Assembly (NCBI GenBank): GCA_020723485.1
Contig: DYIU01000001.1
Coordinates: 535,280-599,279, forward strand
Source: Acidimicrobium ferrooxidans
GTDB taxonomy: Bacteria > Actinomycetota > Geothermincolia > Fen-727 > Anoxymicrobiaceae
Direction of reading: 5' to 3'
Length of the DNA stretch: 64,000 nucleotides
The notes beneath the pieces were generated by a model. The model was not told where the DNA came from. It ran no database searches and saw nothing but the letters and a program-made list of their open reading frames with translations. Shown in pieces: positions 1 through 9,111 of this stretch (its first letter is position 1; every line of letters begins with the position of its first letter). The position numbers and the translations under genes were made by a program.

Positions 1-2374
1 GGTCGAGGCCCGACTCGATGATGGTGGTGCAGACCAGGACCGCGTGGGCCCTGTCGGCGAACTCCAGCATCACCCGCTCGAGCTCGTCCTCCTCCATCCG
101 CCCGTGGGCGACCGCTATCGACAGGTCTTTGAACGTCCCACGCAGGCTCTCGGCGATGCGCTCTATGCTGGCTATCCTGTTGTGTACGTAGAACACCTGG
201 CCCCCGCGGGCGGCCTCGTAGTTCACGGCGTGGCGCACCAGCCCCAGGTCGAACTCGCCCACGTACGTCGCCACCGGGTGCCGGTCCTCCGGCGGCGTGT
301 CTATTATGCTGATGTCCCTCACCCCCGAGATGGACATCTGGAGGGTCCTGGGAATCGGCGTGGCGGTAAGCGTGAGCGTGTCGACGTTCCTCGCCATGCG
401 CCGGAGCCGCTCCTTCTGCTCGACCCCGAACCTCTGCTCCTCGTCCACGACCAGCAGCCCAACGTCGCTGAACGAGACGTCGTCCTGCAGCATCCTGTGC
501 GTTCCGACCAGGATGTCGACCTCCCCTTTCCTGACCAGGGCGGCCACCCGCTCCTGCTGTGCCCTCGACAGGAACCGCGACAGCATCTCCACCTTCACCG
601 GGAACGGCGCCATCCGCTCCGAGAACGTCTCGAAATGCTGGCGGGCGAGCACCGTGGTCGGAACCAGAACCGCCACCTGCTTGGAGTCGAGCACCGCTTT
701 CATCGCCGCCCGTATGGCCACCTCGGTCTTGCCGTAGCCCACGTCTCCGCAGACCAGGCGGTCCATCACGCTCTCGGACTCCATGTCCGTCTTGACCTCG
801 GCTGCAGCCCTCGCCTGGTCAGGAGTGTCCTCGTAAGGGAATGAGCTCTCGAGCTCCTTCTGCCACAGGCCGTCCACGGAGAACGCGAACCCGGGCCTGC
901 TCTTGCGCTCCAGGTAGAGCTGCAGCAGCTCCCTCGCCGTCTTCTCGGCGGACCGACGGGCGGCCCGGCGCGAGCCGGACCACTCCTTGCCGCGCAGCCT
1001 GTGGAGCTTTGGTGTCTCCGCGCCCACGTAGCGCTGGACCTTGTCCAGCTGCGCAGTCGGGACGTAGAGCCTGTCACCCCCCGCGTACTCGATGAGCAGG
1101 TACTCTCGAGTCACGCCGAGCGCCTCCTGGGGCATCAGTCCCCTGTACACCCCTATGCCCTGGTCCACATGGACCACGTAGCCCCCCACCTCGAGCTCGG
1201 CGAAGCTGGAGACCGGCGTCCCGCTCGATAACTTTCTCGCCGGCCGCGGCCGGGCCCTCCTCCCGACCAGGTCGGCCGAGGTGAAGAGCGCGAGGTTCAG
1301 TTCGGGTATCTGGAACCCGCGCCGCAGGGTCCCGACCCCCATGACCGGCTCGGCCGCCCTTCCCCCCGACTCGTGCCACAGCTCGCGCGCCCGTTCGACC
1401 TGGCCGGCGGCGTCGAGCAGTAGGAAAACGTCCTGGCCCACTCTCGACAGCTCCCGCCAGGCCTTCACGGCCGCGTCCAGGTCCCCGCGGAACTCGCCGA
1501 CGGCGCTTCCGGGGAACGCGACCGCTTCCCCGCCCGCGCCCATCGTGTCTACCGCGACGGGTGTCCCCCACCTCTCGACCGCCGGCGCCTCCAGCTCGCC
1601 CAGGCCCACCTCCATGCGGAACTCCTCGACCCTCGCCTCCAGCAGCCCGGGATTGACCGCCAGCACCACCGCTCCCGGCAGAGGAGCCTGCTCCGGGGTG
1701 AACGACTCGTCGGAAGCCGGGAAAATCTCAACGCGGTCGACGGGCGCGGAGGACCTCTGCGTGACTAGGTTGAACTCGCGCAGGGATGCCACCGTGTCCC
1801 CCTCCAGCTCGATGCGGACCGGCCGCTCGGTTGTGGAGGGGAAGACGTCGAGTATCCCTCCCCGGAGCGCGAACCTGCCCCAGCCCTCGACCGTGAACTC
1901 CCTCTGGTAGCCCCCGGCGACCAGCAGACGCATCGTCTCCTCGAGATCGAGCTCCTCTCCTGTCTGGAGCGTTAGGGGCCAGGGAGCGGGCAGCTCGGTC
2001 GGCATCCCCCCGGCCAGGGCCTCGACGCCGACCACGGCCACCTTGCCGGACCTGAGCGCGCGGCCCGCCATGAGCCTCCGGCCGACCGCGTCCTCGTACG
2101 GCCTGAACCTGTCCCCGGCGGGACCGGAGCCGGGGAGGTGGAACACCTCGCCCGGTATGAAGCACTCGATGTCTGCGGCCAGGCCCGCCGCCCCGGTGGG
2201 CGCCGCTACCACCAGCGGCCCGCCCCCGGTCCTGAATATCACGGCTGCCAGCAGGGGGAGCACCGCCTCGGCGGCGAAGATGCGCCCGCCGGCACGGGCC
2301 TGCCCCGCGGCCTTCTCCGCCTCCTCCGAGGCGAGCGCCCTCTCGAGCACCTCTTGTGTTATCGAATGGTCCAA
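1..2374 (-). CDS. mfd: Transcription-repair coupling factor Mfd (3' end off the window)
   Basis: Mfd is an ATP-driven DNA translocase that displaces stalled RNA polymerase and recruits UvrA to lesions. Reading the minus strand from a TTG at 2374 gives one open frame of about 790 residues that runs off the left edge; full-length Mfd is about 1,100-1,200. The UvrB-like N-terminal part contains VEGWGRFALRGGILDVFP, a hallmark of the family. Near the edge are a DEEQRFGV Walker B/DEAD-type motif, TATPIPRTLQMS and a partial ESGLD motif of the helicase domains. The C-terminal TRG motif and UvrA-binding domain are not visible. The start is uncertain: the purine-rich AGGAAGGAA lies very close to the TTG. 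Mfd follows pth in many Gram-positive genomes; here three extra genes separate them. Confidence 0.95.
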   Translation of the reverse strand, partial: MDHSITQEVLERALASEEAEKAAGQARAGGRIFAAEAVLPLLAAVIFRTGGGPLVVAAPTGAAGLAADIECFIPGEVFHLPGSGPAGDRFRPYEDAVGRRLMAGRALRSGKVAVVGVEALAGGMPTELPAPWPLTLQTGEELDLEETMRLLVAGGYQREFTVEGWGRFALRGGILDVFPSTTERPVRIELEGDTVASLREFNLVTQRSSAPVDRVEIFPASDESFTPEQAPLPGAVVLAVNPGLLEARVEEFRMEVGLGELEAPAVERWGTPVAVDTMGAGGEAVAFPGSAVGEFRGDLDAAVKAWRELSRVGQDVFLLLDAAGQVERARELWHESGGRAAEPVMGVGTLRRGFQIPELNLALFTSADLVGRRARPRPARKLSSGTPVSSFAELEVGGYVVHVDQGIGVYRGLMPQEALGVTREYLLIEYAGGDRLYVPTAQLDKVQRYVGAETPKLHRLRGKEWSGSRRAARRSAEKTARELLQLYLERKSRPGFAFSVDGLWQKELESSFPYEDTPDQARAAAEVKTDMESESVMDRLVCGDVGYGKTEVAIRAAMKAVLDSKQVAVLVPTTVLARQHFETFSERMAPFPVKVEMLSRFLSRAQQERVAALVRKGEVDILVGTHRMLQDDVSFSDVGLLVVDEEQRFGVEQKERLRRMARNVDTLTLTATPIPRTLQMSISGVRDISIIDTPPEDRHPVATYVGEFDLGLVRHAVNYEAARGGQVFYVHNRIASIERIAESLRGTFKDLSIAVAHGRMEEDELERVMLEFADRAHAVLVCTTIIESGLD

Positions 2375-2525
2375 TTCCTTCCTCGCTGAAACGCCGAACG
2401 GGCCTCGGCGCCAAGCACCCAGGCCTTTTGCTCACTTCACTTCAATAGTATCAGACGGAACGGGCTGGGTGACGGTTCGTCAGTGACTCAATCGCAGCCG
2501 GGCGGAGCCGGCCGGGAGGCCGGCG

Positions 2526-2972
2526 CTACTTCTCGAGCTTGCCCCGGTCGCGCTCCCATCCGGAGGTGCCGAGAGCGATCGTGCCCCTTATGAAGGCGTC
2601 GTGCAGGGCGGGGTGCCGCCGGAGCACCTCGAGGCAGATGAGAAGGTCGGCCGCCCTGGCCGCGAGCTCGCCAGTGATCCTGCCCATCCAGGCCTCGGCC
2701 GCTTCCCCCCGGAGCCCGGCGGAGACCGCCTCCTCGAGGCTGCTGTTGGTGGTACACCAGTAGACCAGCGCGTTGGCCGTATCCATGTGGGAGATCCCGC
2801 GCTCATTGAAACTCTTCATGCCTATGTCTATGACACCGGTTATCACCTGTGTGAGGTTGCGCGCCATGTGCCGCGCCTTCGCGGGCGGCAGCCCGGGGTA
2901 CGCCTCCAGGAAGGCGTCCTCGAGCTCGGCGCCGAGCTGCGCGGACCTGCTATCCCGCCCTTCTCCCGTCAA
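2526..2972 (-). CDS. Hypothetical helical protein, 148 aa
   Basis: Not recognised. The predicted protein is mostly helical and has no signal peptide, membrane segment or cysteine motif. I chose a TTG at 2972 because upstream codons in the same frame run into the divergent intergenic region and do not resemble protein. The body has a plausible amphipathic helical pattern (residues about 10-140) and ends with a charged tail. It is divergent from the zinc-ribbon protein at 3127, with about 155 bp between the starts, and could share a regulatory region with it. A role linked to that neighbour is only inference. Confidence 0.6.
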   Translation of the reverse strand: MTGEGRDSRSAQLGAELEDAFLEAYPGLPPAKARHMARNLTQVITGVIDIGMKSFNERGISHMDTANALVYWCTTNSSLEEAVSAGLRGEAAEAWMGRITGELAARAADLLICLEVLRRHPALHDAFIRGTIALGTSGWERDRGKLEK

Positions 2973-3126
2973 ACCTCGTTGCCTTTCTCTCGAGCTTCGT
3001 GGCACCTCGATAGTATCGCCGACCCGCACCCGCGGGCAAGGCCGTGCACAGTTTTGACCGGCTGCTCCCCCATTCATATAATGGTTGTATTCGAGCTCTT
3101 GTCCACCTTCGGCGAACGGGGAGCCT

Positions 3127-4197
3127 GTGGCTGCTTTCAAGCGATGCAAGGTCTGCGGAGTTCCTGTCCGCGTCGGCAAGGACCACGTCTGGTCGTCCGA
3201 CGGCACGATTGCCCAGAGGCGCGACCGCGACCACAGGATGATCTTCTTCGACTCTGAGGGAATAGACGCCCTATTCCAGAACATCGAGCAGCTGATCGGC
3301 ATGCCGATCGAAAAGATGATAATCGAGAGCAAGGCACGGGCCACAGCGGCCTACATCTCACACCTGATGCGCGGTATCAGGGGGCCCGCGGCCCGCGTGG
3401 TGGGGCTCGGGCGCGTGATCCAGCGGGTGATAGACCAGGGCAGGGTCATGGGCTACGGGGACATCAACATGGTGTCCTTCAGCTGGAAGAACCTGAAGAT
3501 AGTCAATGACGTATCCAATCCCTACTCCCTGCCGCTGTTCTGCGGAGACATGCGGGGCTCCGTCGAGGCGATACGCAAGGTCGAGGGCACCGTAGCCTAC
3601 GAGCAGCAGGGCCCGGGGAGGTACGTCGTCACGGCCTGGCACGAGGCGCACGCCTCGGAGCTCGAAGGCCGCCTGACACCCAAGCGGCCTCCGCGCAAGC
3701 AGGGCGACATAGCTTTCAACTTCTGCCCGGGCTGCGGAGTCCCGGTAGAGATCTCGCAGTTCAAGTGGGACACCGAGGCCGGGACCATCACGCACGAGCC
3801 CACGGGGGTCCGCTACGCCATCTTCGGCCCGGCCGGGCTCCAGGCTATCTTCGACGAGCTGGAGAGAGAGCTCGGCGAGTCGATACCGGAGGCGATTATC
3901 GAGGCCCAGCGCATGCACGTCGAGAGCCGGATGGGCAACCAGTGGAAGGCCATCGGCGGGGCCGACCTCAAGGGATGGCTCAGGGGGTGGCTCGCCATGC
4001 AGGGCATGGGCAACCTGCGGGAGCTCGACCTCGTCGACGGCGTCTACAGGGCGCGCATGGAGAACCCGGCCGCGCCGCTGGTGCTGCTGGGGACCGCCGC
4101 CGCGCTCTTCGAGTTCATGACGGAATCAAAGGGAGTGCTCGAATGGTCCGTCGCCGATGACGGCGACCTTTCCTTCACCATCTCTCCCGCGGGATAG
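3127..4197 (+). CDS. Tandem-duplicated zinc-ribbon protein of unknown function (paralogue A)
   Basis: Family not recognised. The 356-residue protein has two copies of a unit of about 170 residues. Each begins with a zinc knuckle (CKVCGVPV near the N-terminus, CPGCGVPV at mid-protein), then a Trp followed by a GTI turn, then an amphipathic helix (IEQLIGMPIEKMIIES; LERELGESIPEAIIE). The first unit ends with NPYSLPLFCGDMRGS and a predicted beta-rich stretch, loosely like the 4-vinyl-reductase (V4R)/heme-NO-binding fold; that comparison is weak. GTG 3127 was chosen because GGGGAG lies just upstream and the zinc knuckle starts at about residue 8; an in-frame ATG exists at 3085. A paralogue with the same layout is encoded at 11779-12858. 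Probably cytosolic, since no signal or membrane segment is seen. Confidence 0.85.
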   Translation: MAAFKRCKVCGVPVRVGKDHVWSSDGTIAQRRDRDHRMIFFDSEGIDALFQNIEQLIGMPIEKMIIESKARATAAYISHLMRGIRGPAARVVGLGRVIQRVIDQGRVMGYGDINMVSFSWKNLKIVNDVSNPYSLPLFCGDMRGSVEAIRKVEGTVAYEQQGPGRYVVTAWHEAHASELEGRLTPKRPPRKQGDIAFNFCPGCGVPVEISQFKWDTEAGTITHEPTGVRYAIFGPAGLQAIFDELERELGESIPEAIIEAQRMHVESRMGNQWKAIGGADLKGWLRGWLAMQGMGNLRELDLVDGVYRARMENPAAPLVLLGTAAALFEFMTESKGVLEWSVADDGDLSFTISPAG

Positions 4198-4209
4198 GGA
4201 CGCGGGCGG

Positions 4210-4824
4210 TCAGCTGCCCAGCTTGTTCTTCTCGAAGTACTCCTCGGCGCGCTTCTCGGCCGCCTGCACTTCCTCGAGCTTCTGGGCGGATTCGCTCACG
4301 AGGTTCGTGATCTCCTGCGCCTTGGCGTTCTGCTCGGTGAGCGGCCGGCCGTAGGCGATTATCTCGACCATCCCGCTGTAAGCCGCGATCAGCGGGCGCA
4401 GGTAGTCTTCCACGTACTCCTGCCACAGGCCTACCGCCAGGAGCTTGAGCCGGATGTACTCCTTCACGCCCTGCTCCACGTTGAGCTTCGAGATGGAGCG
4501 GAGGTCGGTTTCCCAGTCCGCGAGCGTTTTCTCCAGGGTGTCGAGGTCGGCTTCCCTCGCCGCTACAAGCTGCCTCGCGCTGTCCACCTGGGGCTGCCCG
4601 ATCTTGGAGACGTTGAAGAGGGCCTCCCACTCTGCGGGGAACGCCCTGACCCTCGCCAGTATCGCCTCGGCCTCCTCCTGGTGTTTCGTCGCGGCGGCGA
4701 GCTGCTTGTTAGCCTCGTCCGTCTGGAGCCCGCATCCCCCCAGGGAGAGCGCGACCGCCAGCAGCGCGACCGCCAGTGGCAGCCACGCGTGCCTGCATCC
4801 TCTCGCTCGGCATCCTTTCTTCAT
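4210..4824 (-). CDS. Putative lipoprotein with coiled-coil helices
   Basis: Begins with a lipoprotein signal peptide: Lys/Arg-rich start, hydrophobic LPLAVALLAVALS core and lipobox LGGC, so the mature protein should be lipidated on the outer face of the membrane. The remaining roughly 170 residues are almost wholly helical and charged (NKQLAAATKHQEEAEAILAR; QKLEEVQAAEKRAEEYFEK), suggesting a coiled coil. ATG 4824 gives a normal signal peptide; a GTG six codons upstream (4842) is the alternative. It sits between pth and mfd, normally neighbours, and converges on the zinc-ribbon gene with only 12 bp between stops. No function can be assigned. Confidence 0.8.
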   Translation of the reverse strand: MKKGCRARGCRHAWLPLAVALLAVALSLGGCGLQTDEANKQLAAATKHQEEAEAILARVRAFPAEWEALFNVSKIGQPQVDSARQLVAAREADLDTLEKTLADWETDLRSISKLNVEQGVKEYIRLKLLAVGLWQEYVEDYLRPLIAAYSGMVEIIAYGRPLTEQNAKAQEITNLVSESAQKLEEVQAAEKRAEEYFEKNKLGS

Positions 4825-4943
4825 AGCAGTCTTTCGTCCCACGGCGCCGCTGTCCCAAACGCCGGCGCCTCTCTCGCAGTCTTCACCCCGCGCAGCGCCG
4901 GCTCCTCTTTCGGGCGGGCCCGCGGGTTAACGCCCGGAAGGCG

Positions 4944-5525
4944 CTAACCGGCCACATCCCCTGCGCCCCGGACGAGTTCCATCGCGGCCTCCGCCGCTCT
5001 CTGGACGGCCGACCGGAATTCCTCGGTCTCCTCTTCGGGGCAGCGGCTCAAAACGTATTCCGCGGGGTCGATGCCCTCCGGGGGCCTTCCGACCCCAACG
5101 CGCACCCGTGCGAACCCCGTGCCTCCGGCCTCCCTGACTATGGAATCCAGCCCGCGGTGCCCCGCCGTCCCACCGCCCTTCCTGACGCGAACGTCACCTA
5201 GGGGGATATCGATGTCGTCATGGATGACTACCGTGCTCGAGATATCCAGCCCGTAAGTCTTCAGGACCTGCGCCACCGCGCGGCCGCTCTCGTTCATGAA
5301 GGTCGACGGCTTAGCGACCAGGAAGCGGTGGCCTGACTCCTCGAGGAGAACGAGCTCCCCCTCGGGCCATCTGCCGTTTGCAAGGACCCTGCCCCGCTCG
5401 ACCAGCAGGTCGGCGGCCATGTAACCCGCGTTGTGACGCGTCTGGCGGTACCTGCGGCCGGGATTGCCGAGACCGACGACGAGCGTCGGAGGCCCGCCGC
5501 CCTGGACGACGCCGAGGACCGGCAC
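4944..5525 (-). CDS. pth: Peptidyl-tRNA hydrolase
   Basis: Recycles peptidyl-tRNAs dropped by stalled ribosomes by cleaving the ester bond between peptide and tRNA. Motifs typical of bacterial Pth are present: VVGLGNPGRRYRQTRHNAGY (with the catalytic His and Asn), KPSTFMNESG, HDDIDIPLGDVRVRKGGGTAGHRGL and FARVRVGVGRP. At 193 residues the length is normal. The frame stays open upstream into rplY, but GTG 5525 puts the VVGLGNPG motif at the usual distance from the N-terminus; no strong ribosome-binding site decides it. The start lies 25 bp after the rplY stop, consistent with an rplY-pth operon. Confidence 0.95.
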   Translation of the reverse strand: MPVLGVVQGGGPPTLVVGLGNPGRRYRQTRHNAGYMAADLLVERGRVLANGRWPEGELVLLEESGHRFLVAKPSTFMNESGRAVAQVLKTYGLDISSTVVIHDDIDIPLGDVRVRKGGGTAGHRGLDSIVREAGGTGFARVRVGVGRPPEGIDPAEYVLSRCPEEETEEFRSAVQRAAEAAMELVRGAGDVAG

Positions 5526-5550
5526 CCCGCGCCGCGAGGAGCGGCCCCGC

Positions 5551-6234
5551 TTACTCCTGTTCCTCGCCACTTTCAGGTGAGGCGGCTTCGGCGGCCTTCT
5601 CTTCCGCCGCCACCTCCTCCATGGCCTCGGCCTCTTCCTCGACTTCCGCTTCTTCCTCGACAACGAGCCGCGGGGCCAGTATCGTGAGGATGACGTCGTC
5701 CGGCTCGGTCATCATGGTGACTCCCGGGGCCGGCTGGAGGTCGCCGACGCTCAGGTGGTCCCCGATGTTCAGGCCCTTGATGTCGGCGAACAGGTGGTCG
5801 GGCACCTCGGTGGGAAGGCACTCCACCTCCACCTCCCAGAGGTTGTGCTGGAGCGTGCCTCCGGCGCGCAGGCCGAGGGACTCCTCCTCCCCGGTGATGG
5901 CGATGGGCACCTTCATCGTGACCTTCTCGTCGCGAGCTACCTTGAGGAAGTCAACATGCAGCAGCAGCTCCTTCAAGGGGTGTCTCTGAAGCTCCTTTAT
6001 CATCACCAGGTGGCTGTCCTTCTCCTTGCCCTCGACGACCTGGAGGTCGATGAGGACGTTGAGGCCCGCCTCCCCGTGAATCACGTCCTGCAGCTCGTCC
6101 TTCTTCACCGCGAGAGCTCTCGGCTCTATGCCGTGGCCGTACATGACCGCCGGGACCTCGCCCTGCGCTCTCATCTTCTTCGCGGCGCCCTTTCCGGTCT
6201 CGGACCGGTTCCTTGCCTTAAGCTTTATCTCCAA
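5551..6234 (-). CDS. rplY: 50S ribosomal protein L25, general stress (Ctc) type
   Basis: Binds 5S rRNA in the large ribosomal subunit. The N-terminal L25 domain (MEIKLKARNRSETGKGAAKKMRAQG is read only in part here: KAAR-like start, GEVPAVMYGHG) is followed by the longer TL5/Ctc C-terminal domain (CLPTEVPDHLFADIKGLNIGD, SVGDLQPAPG). The last 40 residues are very Glu/Ala-rich, a common acidic tail in Ctc proteins. At 227 residues it is a typical two-domain Ctc. It lies 15 bp after the prs stop and before pth, the classic prs-ctc-pth order. Confidence 0.95.
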   Translation of the reverse strand: MEIKLKARNRSETGKGAAKKMRAQGEVPAVMYGHGIEPRALAVKKDELQDVIHGEAGLNVLIDLQVVEGKEKDSHLVMIKELQRHPLKELLLHVDFLKVARDEKVTMKVPIAITGEEESLGLRAGGTLQHNLWEVEVECLPTEVPDHLFADIKGLNIGDHLSVGDLQPAPGVTMMTEPDDVILTILAPRLVVEEEAEVEEEAEAMEEVAAEEKAAEAASPESGEEQE

Positions 6235-6249
6235 CTTCTACCACTCCAG

Positions 6250-7215
6250 TTATGTCTGGTTGTCTCCACCCACTATCTCGCTCACCGACTCTTCCTTGAA
6301 CACCGCCGTAATGGTGTTCGCGAGCAGCGGGGCTATCGAAAGCACGGTTATTTTATCAATCTTCTTCTCAGGAGGCACCGGCAGGCTGTTGGTGACCACC
6401 AGTTCCTTGATGGCCGACAGCTCGATGCGCTCCACGGCGGAGCCCGAGAGTATCGGGTGCGTGGCGCACGCGTAGATCTCGACGGCCCCGTATTTCTTGA
6501 GCGCGTCCGCGGCCTCCACGATGGTGCCGGCGGTGTCGATCATGTCGTCGATGAGGATTGCGGTCTTGCCTTCCACTTCTCCGATGACGTGCACTATCTC
6601 GGCGACGTTCTTCTCCGGCCTGCGCTTGTGCATGATCGCCATCGGGACGTGCAGCCGGTCGGAGAGCTTCTTGGCCACCTTGACCCTGCCGGCGTCCGGT
6701 GAGACGACTACCAGGTCCTTCAGGTTCTTCTGGATGATGTAGCTCCCGAGCAGCGGGAGCGCCGTCACGTGGTCCAGCGGGAAGTCGAAGAAACCCTGTA
6801 TCTGCCCGGCGTGCAGGTCGACCGACACGACGCGGTCTGCGCCGGCCGCGGTGATCACGTCCGCCACAAGGTGGGCGCTGATGGGCTCGCGGGCCAGCGT
6901 CTTCTTGTCCTGCCTCGAGTACCCGTAGTACGGCATAACCGCCGTTATCCTTTTCGCGGAGGCCCGCTTCAGGGCGTCGATCATCAGGAGAAGCTCCATG
7001 ATACTGTCGTTCACGGGCTCGGCGCACGTCTGGACTATGAACGCGTCGACGCCGCGGACGCTCTCCAGGAACCTGACGTAGATCTCGCCGTTCGAGAACC
7101 TCGATATCTCGACTCCCCCCAGCGTGATACCTATGCCGGTGGCGATCTCCTCGCCCAGCTCAGGGTATGCGGTCCCCGTGAAAACCATCAACCTCTTTCG
7201 GGTGACCTCCCTCAA
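6250..7215 (-). CDS. prs: Ribose-phosphate pyrophosphokinase
   Basis: Makes PRPP from ribose 5-phosphate and ATP for purine, pyrimidine, histidine and tryptophan synthesis. Class I PRPP synthetase features: FSNGEIYVRFLESVRG, the ATP-binding MPYYGYSRQDKK, the metal-binding VSVDLHAGQIQGFF, and the PRPP loop ILIDDMIDTAGTI. The protein is 321 residues, the normal length. TTG 7215 is preceded by GGGAGG at a good distance, which supports it over an ATG nine codons downstream. It follows glmU by about 80 bp and precedes rplY, as in Bacillus and many actinobacteria. Confidence 0.96.
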   Translation of the reverse strand: MREVTRKRLMVFTGTAYPELGEEIATGIGITLGGVEISRFSNGEIYVRFLESVRGVDAFIVQTCAEPVNDSIMELLLMIDALKRASAKRITAVMPYYGYSRQDKKTLAREPISAHLVADVITAAGADRVVSVDLHAGQIQGFFDFPLDHVTALPLLGSYIIQKNLKDLVVVSPDAGRVKVAKKLSDRLHVPMAIMHKRRPEKNVAEIVHVIGEVEGKTAILIDDMIDTAGTIVEAADALKKYGAVEIYACATHPILSGSAVERIELSAIKELVVTNSLPVPPEKKIDKITVLSIAPLLANTITAVFKEESVSEIVGGDNQT

Positions 7216-7297
7216 ATCCGTACCTCCCTCTCGACTGCTCCCTGATACTTCGACGCCTCGAACGGCCAGCCCGGGGCCGGCGCTGGAATGCTCCGGG

Positions 7298-8701
7298 TCA
7301 CTGTCCCCGGGCCTTCTTGTCCTTCTTCCTGCGCCGCCAACCCGGCACGTTCGACTGCGGGCACCTCTCGATACCGAGGGCGCCGTCCGGGACATCCTCG
7401 GAGATGGCGGAGCCCGCGCCGGTGGTCGCGTCCTCTCCCACCTCGACGGGCGCGATGAGCATAGTATCACTCCCTATGAACGCCCGGTCGCCTATCACGG
7501 TCCGGTACTTGCTCTCGCCGTCGTAGTTGCAGGTGATGCTGCCCGCGCCGACGTTCACGTCCTCGCCGATGTCGGCGTCACCGATGTAGGACAGGTGGGG
7601 CACCTTACTGCCCCGCCCCACCGCCGTGTTCTTTATCTCAACGAAGCTGCCGACCTTTGCCCCAGGCCCTATCCTGGTGCCGGGCCTGAGCCGCGAGTAG
7701 GGACCTATGGTCGCTCCCGCCTCGACCTCGCACCCGTCCAGCCACGAATAGCAGACCTCGCACCCGTCACCGATGACGGAGTCATTGATGCTGGAGCAAG
7801 GGCCGACGGTGCAGCCCGTCCCGATGCTGACCTTGCCGGTAGCGAAGACCAGCGGCATCACAACCGTGTCGCGTCCCACCTCGGTCCCGTGGTCCAGGTA
7901 GGTGCGCTCAGGGTCGACTATGGTCACGCCCGCCGCCATAAGCTCGCCGTTGATACGGGACCTGAGCACCGCGGCCGCGGCTGCCAGCTGCTCCCTGTCG
8001 TTCACGCCGAGGACCTCCTCGGCGGGCGCGGGAACGGCGGCAACGGCGAGCCCCCTGGAGACGAGCCTCTTGACCACTTCTGTCAGGTAGTACTCCCCCT
8101 GCGCGTTGTCCGTAGTCAGCAAGGCCAGCCCGGCCTCGAGCGGCCCCCGCTCGAAGGCGTACATGCACGCGTTAACCTCGTTCACGTCGCGCTCTTCGGC
8201 GGAAGCGTCGGCCTCCTCGACGATCCGGGCGACGCCGCCCGCGGGGCCCCTGATCACCCTGCCGTATCCGGCGGGGTCTTCGAGGCGGGCCGTGAGAAGC
8301 GCAGCGGCGGAGCCTGCGCCGCGCCTCGCGTCTAGCATCTCCAGGAGCGTTCCCCGCATCACCAGGGGGCTGTCGCCGGGGAGAACCATCACTTCCTCGA
8401 CCGCGGGGTCGAGCGCCTCGACGGCGACCGTCACGGCGTGCCCGGTCCCGTTCTGCGGGCTCTGCTCGACGCACAGGGCGCGGTCGCCGACGGCTTCGCG
8501 GACCTCGCCCGCGCCGTGCCCGACAACGACGACGACCTGCCGTGCCTGCAGGCCCCCGACCTCGTCGAGCACGTAGTCGATGAGAGCGCGCCCGCAGGCG
8601 CGGTGCAGCACCTTTGGGAGCTCGGACTTCATCCGCTTCCCGAGGCCTGCCGCCAGTATCACCACTGCCAGCCTGTCGTTGTTCTCAGCCATCTCTCGCA
8701 T
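7298..8701 (-). CDS. glmU: Bifunctional UDP-N-acetylglucosamine pyrophosphorylase / glucosamine-1-phosphate N-acetyltransferase
   Basis: Carries out the last two steps to UDP-GlcNAc, the precursor of peptidoglycan. The N-terminal pyrophosphorylase domain has LAAGLGKRMKSELPKVLH and the uridyl-binding QNGTGHAV; the C-terminal left-handed beta helix has hexapeptide repeats and FVEIKNTAVGRGSKVPHLSYIGDADIG with the catalytic His, then CNYDGESKYRTVIGDRAFIG. Length 467 is normal and ends with a basic tail (RRRKKDKKARG). ATG 8701 or the ATG three codons later are both possible; neither has a strong ribosome-binding site. It heads the glmU-prs-rplY-pth run. Confidence 0.96.
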   Translation of the reverse strand: MREMAENNDRLAVVILAAGLGKRMKSELPKVLHRACGRALIDYVLDEVGGLQARQVVVVVGHGAGEVREAVGDRALCVEQSPQNGTGHAVTVAVEALDPAVEEVMVLPGDSPLVMRGTLLEMLDARRGAGSAAALLTARLEDPAGYGRVIRGPAGGVARIVEEADASAEERDVNEVNACMYAFERGPLEAGLALLTTDNAQGEYYLTEVVKRLVSRGLAVAAVPAPAEEVLGVNDREQLAAAAAVLRSRINGELMAAGVTIVDPERTYLDHGTEVGRDTVVMPLVFATGKVSIGTGCTVGPCSSINDSVIGDGCEVCYSWLDGCEVEAGATIGPYSRLRPGTRIGPGAKVGSFVEIKNTAVGRGSKVPHLSYIGDADIGEDVNVGAGSITCNYDGESKYRTVIGDRAFIGSDTMLIAPVEVGEDATTGAGSAISEDVPDGALGIERCPQSNVPGWRRRKKDKKARGQ

Positions 8702-8745
8702 CCATCTATTAATACGCTCCCGGTATTAAAACCGGCCTTTCCAAC

Positions 8746-8761
8746 CAGGTTCGAATCCTGC
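8746..8761 (+). repeat. Isolated tRNA T-arm-like 16-mer
   Basis: The 16 bases are identical to the plus-strand T-arm copy at 8989-9004 and are the reverse complement of the tRNA-Gln T-arm at 9034-9049. No acceptor or anticodon arm surrounds it, so it is not a tRNA gene. It probably marks the outer end of another, decayed copy of the tRNA-associated element described at 8840-9004. Confidence 0.7.
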
Positions 8762-8839
8762 GTTCAGCCCACTCCTTTATGGGTCTCAGCCGGCCTTGGC
8801 CTACTACCCGCATCCAACCCCCCGGTCAACCAATTGTGC

Positions 8840-9004
8840 TGGTTGGGGTGGCAGGATGTCGAACCGTCGCTCGCCATGCTCGCTTCACCAGGGGGGATTC
8901 GCATCCCCCCTAGGTCGCGGGCCCTTCGGTCCCGCTGTACCCCCCTATGTTTGAGTCTTATTGGGGGGCTCCGCCCCCCTCTACCCCCCAGGTTCGAATC
9001 CTGC
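8840..9004. repeat. tRNA-Gln-associated G/C-run hairpin element
   Basis: Lies just downstream (in tRNA orientation) of tRNA-Gln. Its outer end, 8840-8857, is an exact 18-nt copy of the tRNA-Gln 3' end including the CCA (9023-9040), same orientation, and decays after that. The core has a first hairpin of G6/C6 runs (8891-8906), a C-run at about 8940-8945, a second G6/C6 hairpin (8963-8978), and a C6 run that joins an inverted copy of the tRNA-Gln T-arm (8989-9004). The element near tRNA-Ile (15349-15554) has the same order of parts. Translations of such sequence give well-known spurious tRNA-like proteins, so I call no gene here. Confidence 0.75.
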
Positions 9005-9022
9005 ACAGCCTGAAGGCTGAGT

Positions 9023-9096
<74 letters not shown>

Positions 9097-9111
9097 TAGT
9101 ATCCCAGTGGA

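Noticed and set aside
2526..3344. A longer 272-codon version of the minus-strand hypothetical gene
   Set aside because: The first 120 codons run antisense through the zinc-ribbon gene and the shared promoter region; only the part after 2972 looks coding.
8741..8775. A possible plus-strand tRNA 3' end
   Set aside because: Only the T-arm is present; no acceptor, D or anticodon arm lies upstream.
8764..9006. An 80-codon minus-strand frame in the tRNA-Gln element
   Set aside because: Again made from T-arm and G/C-run sequence (MQDSNLGGRGGRSPP-like); no sign of a real protein.
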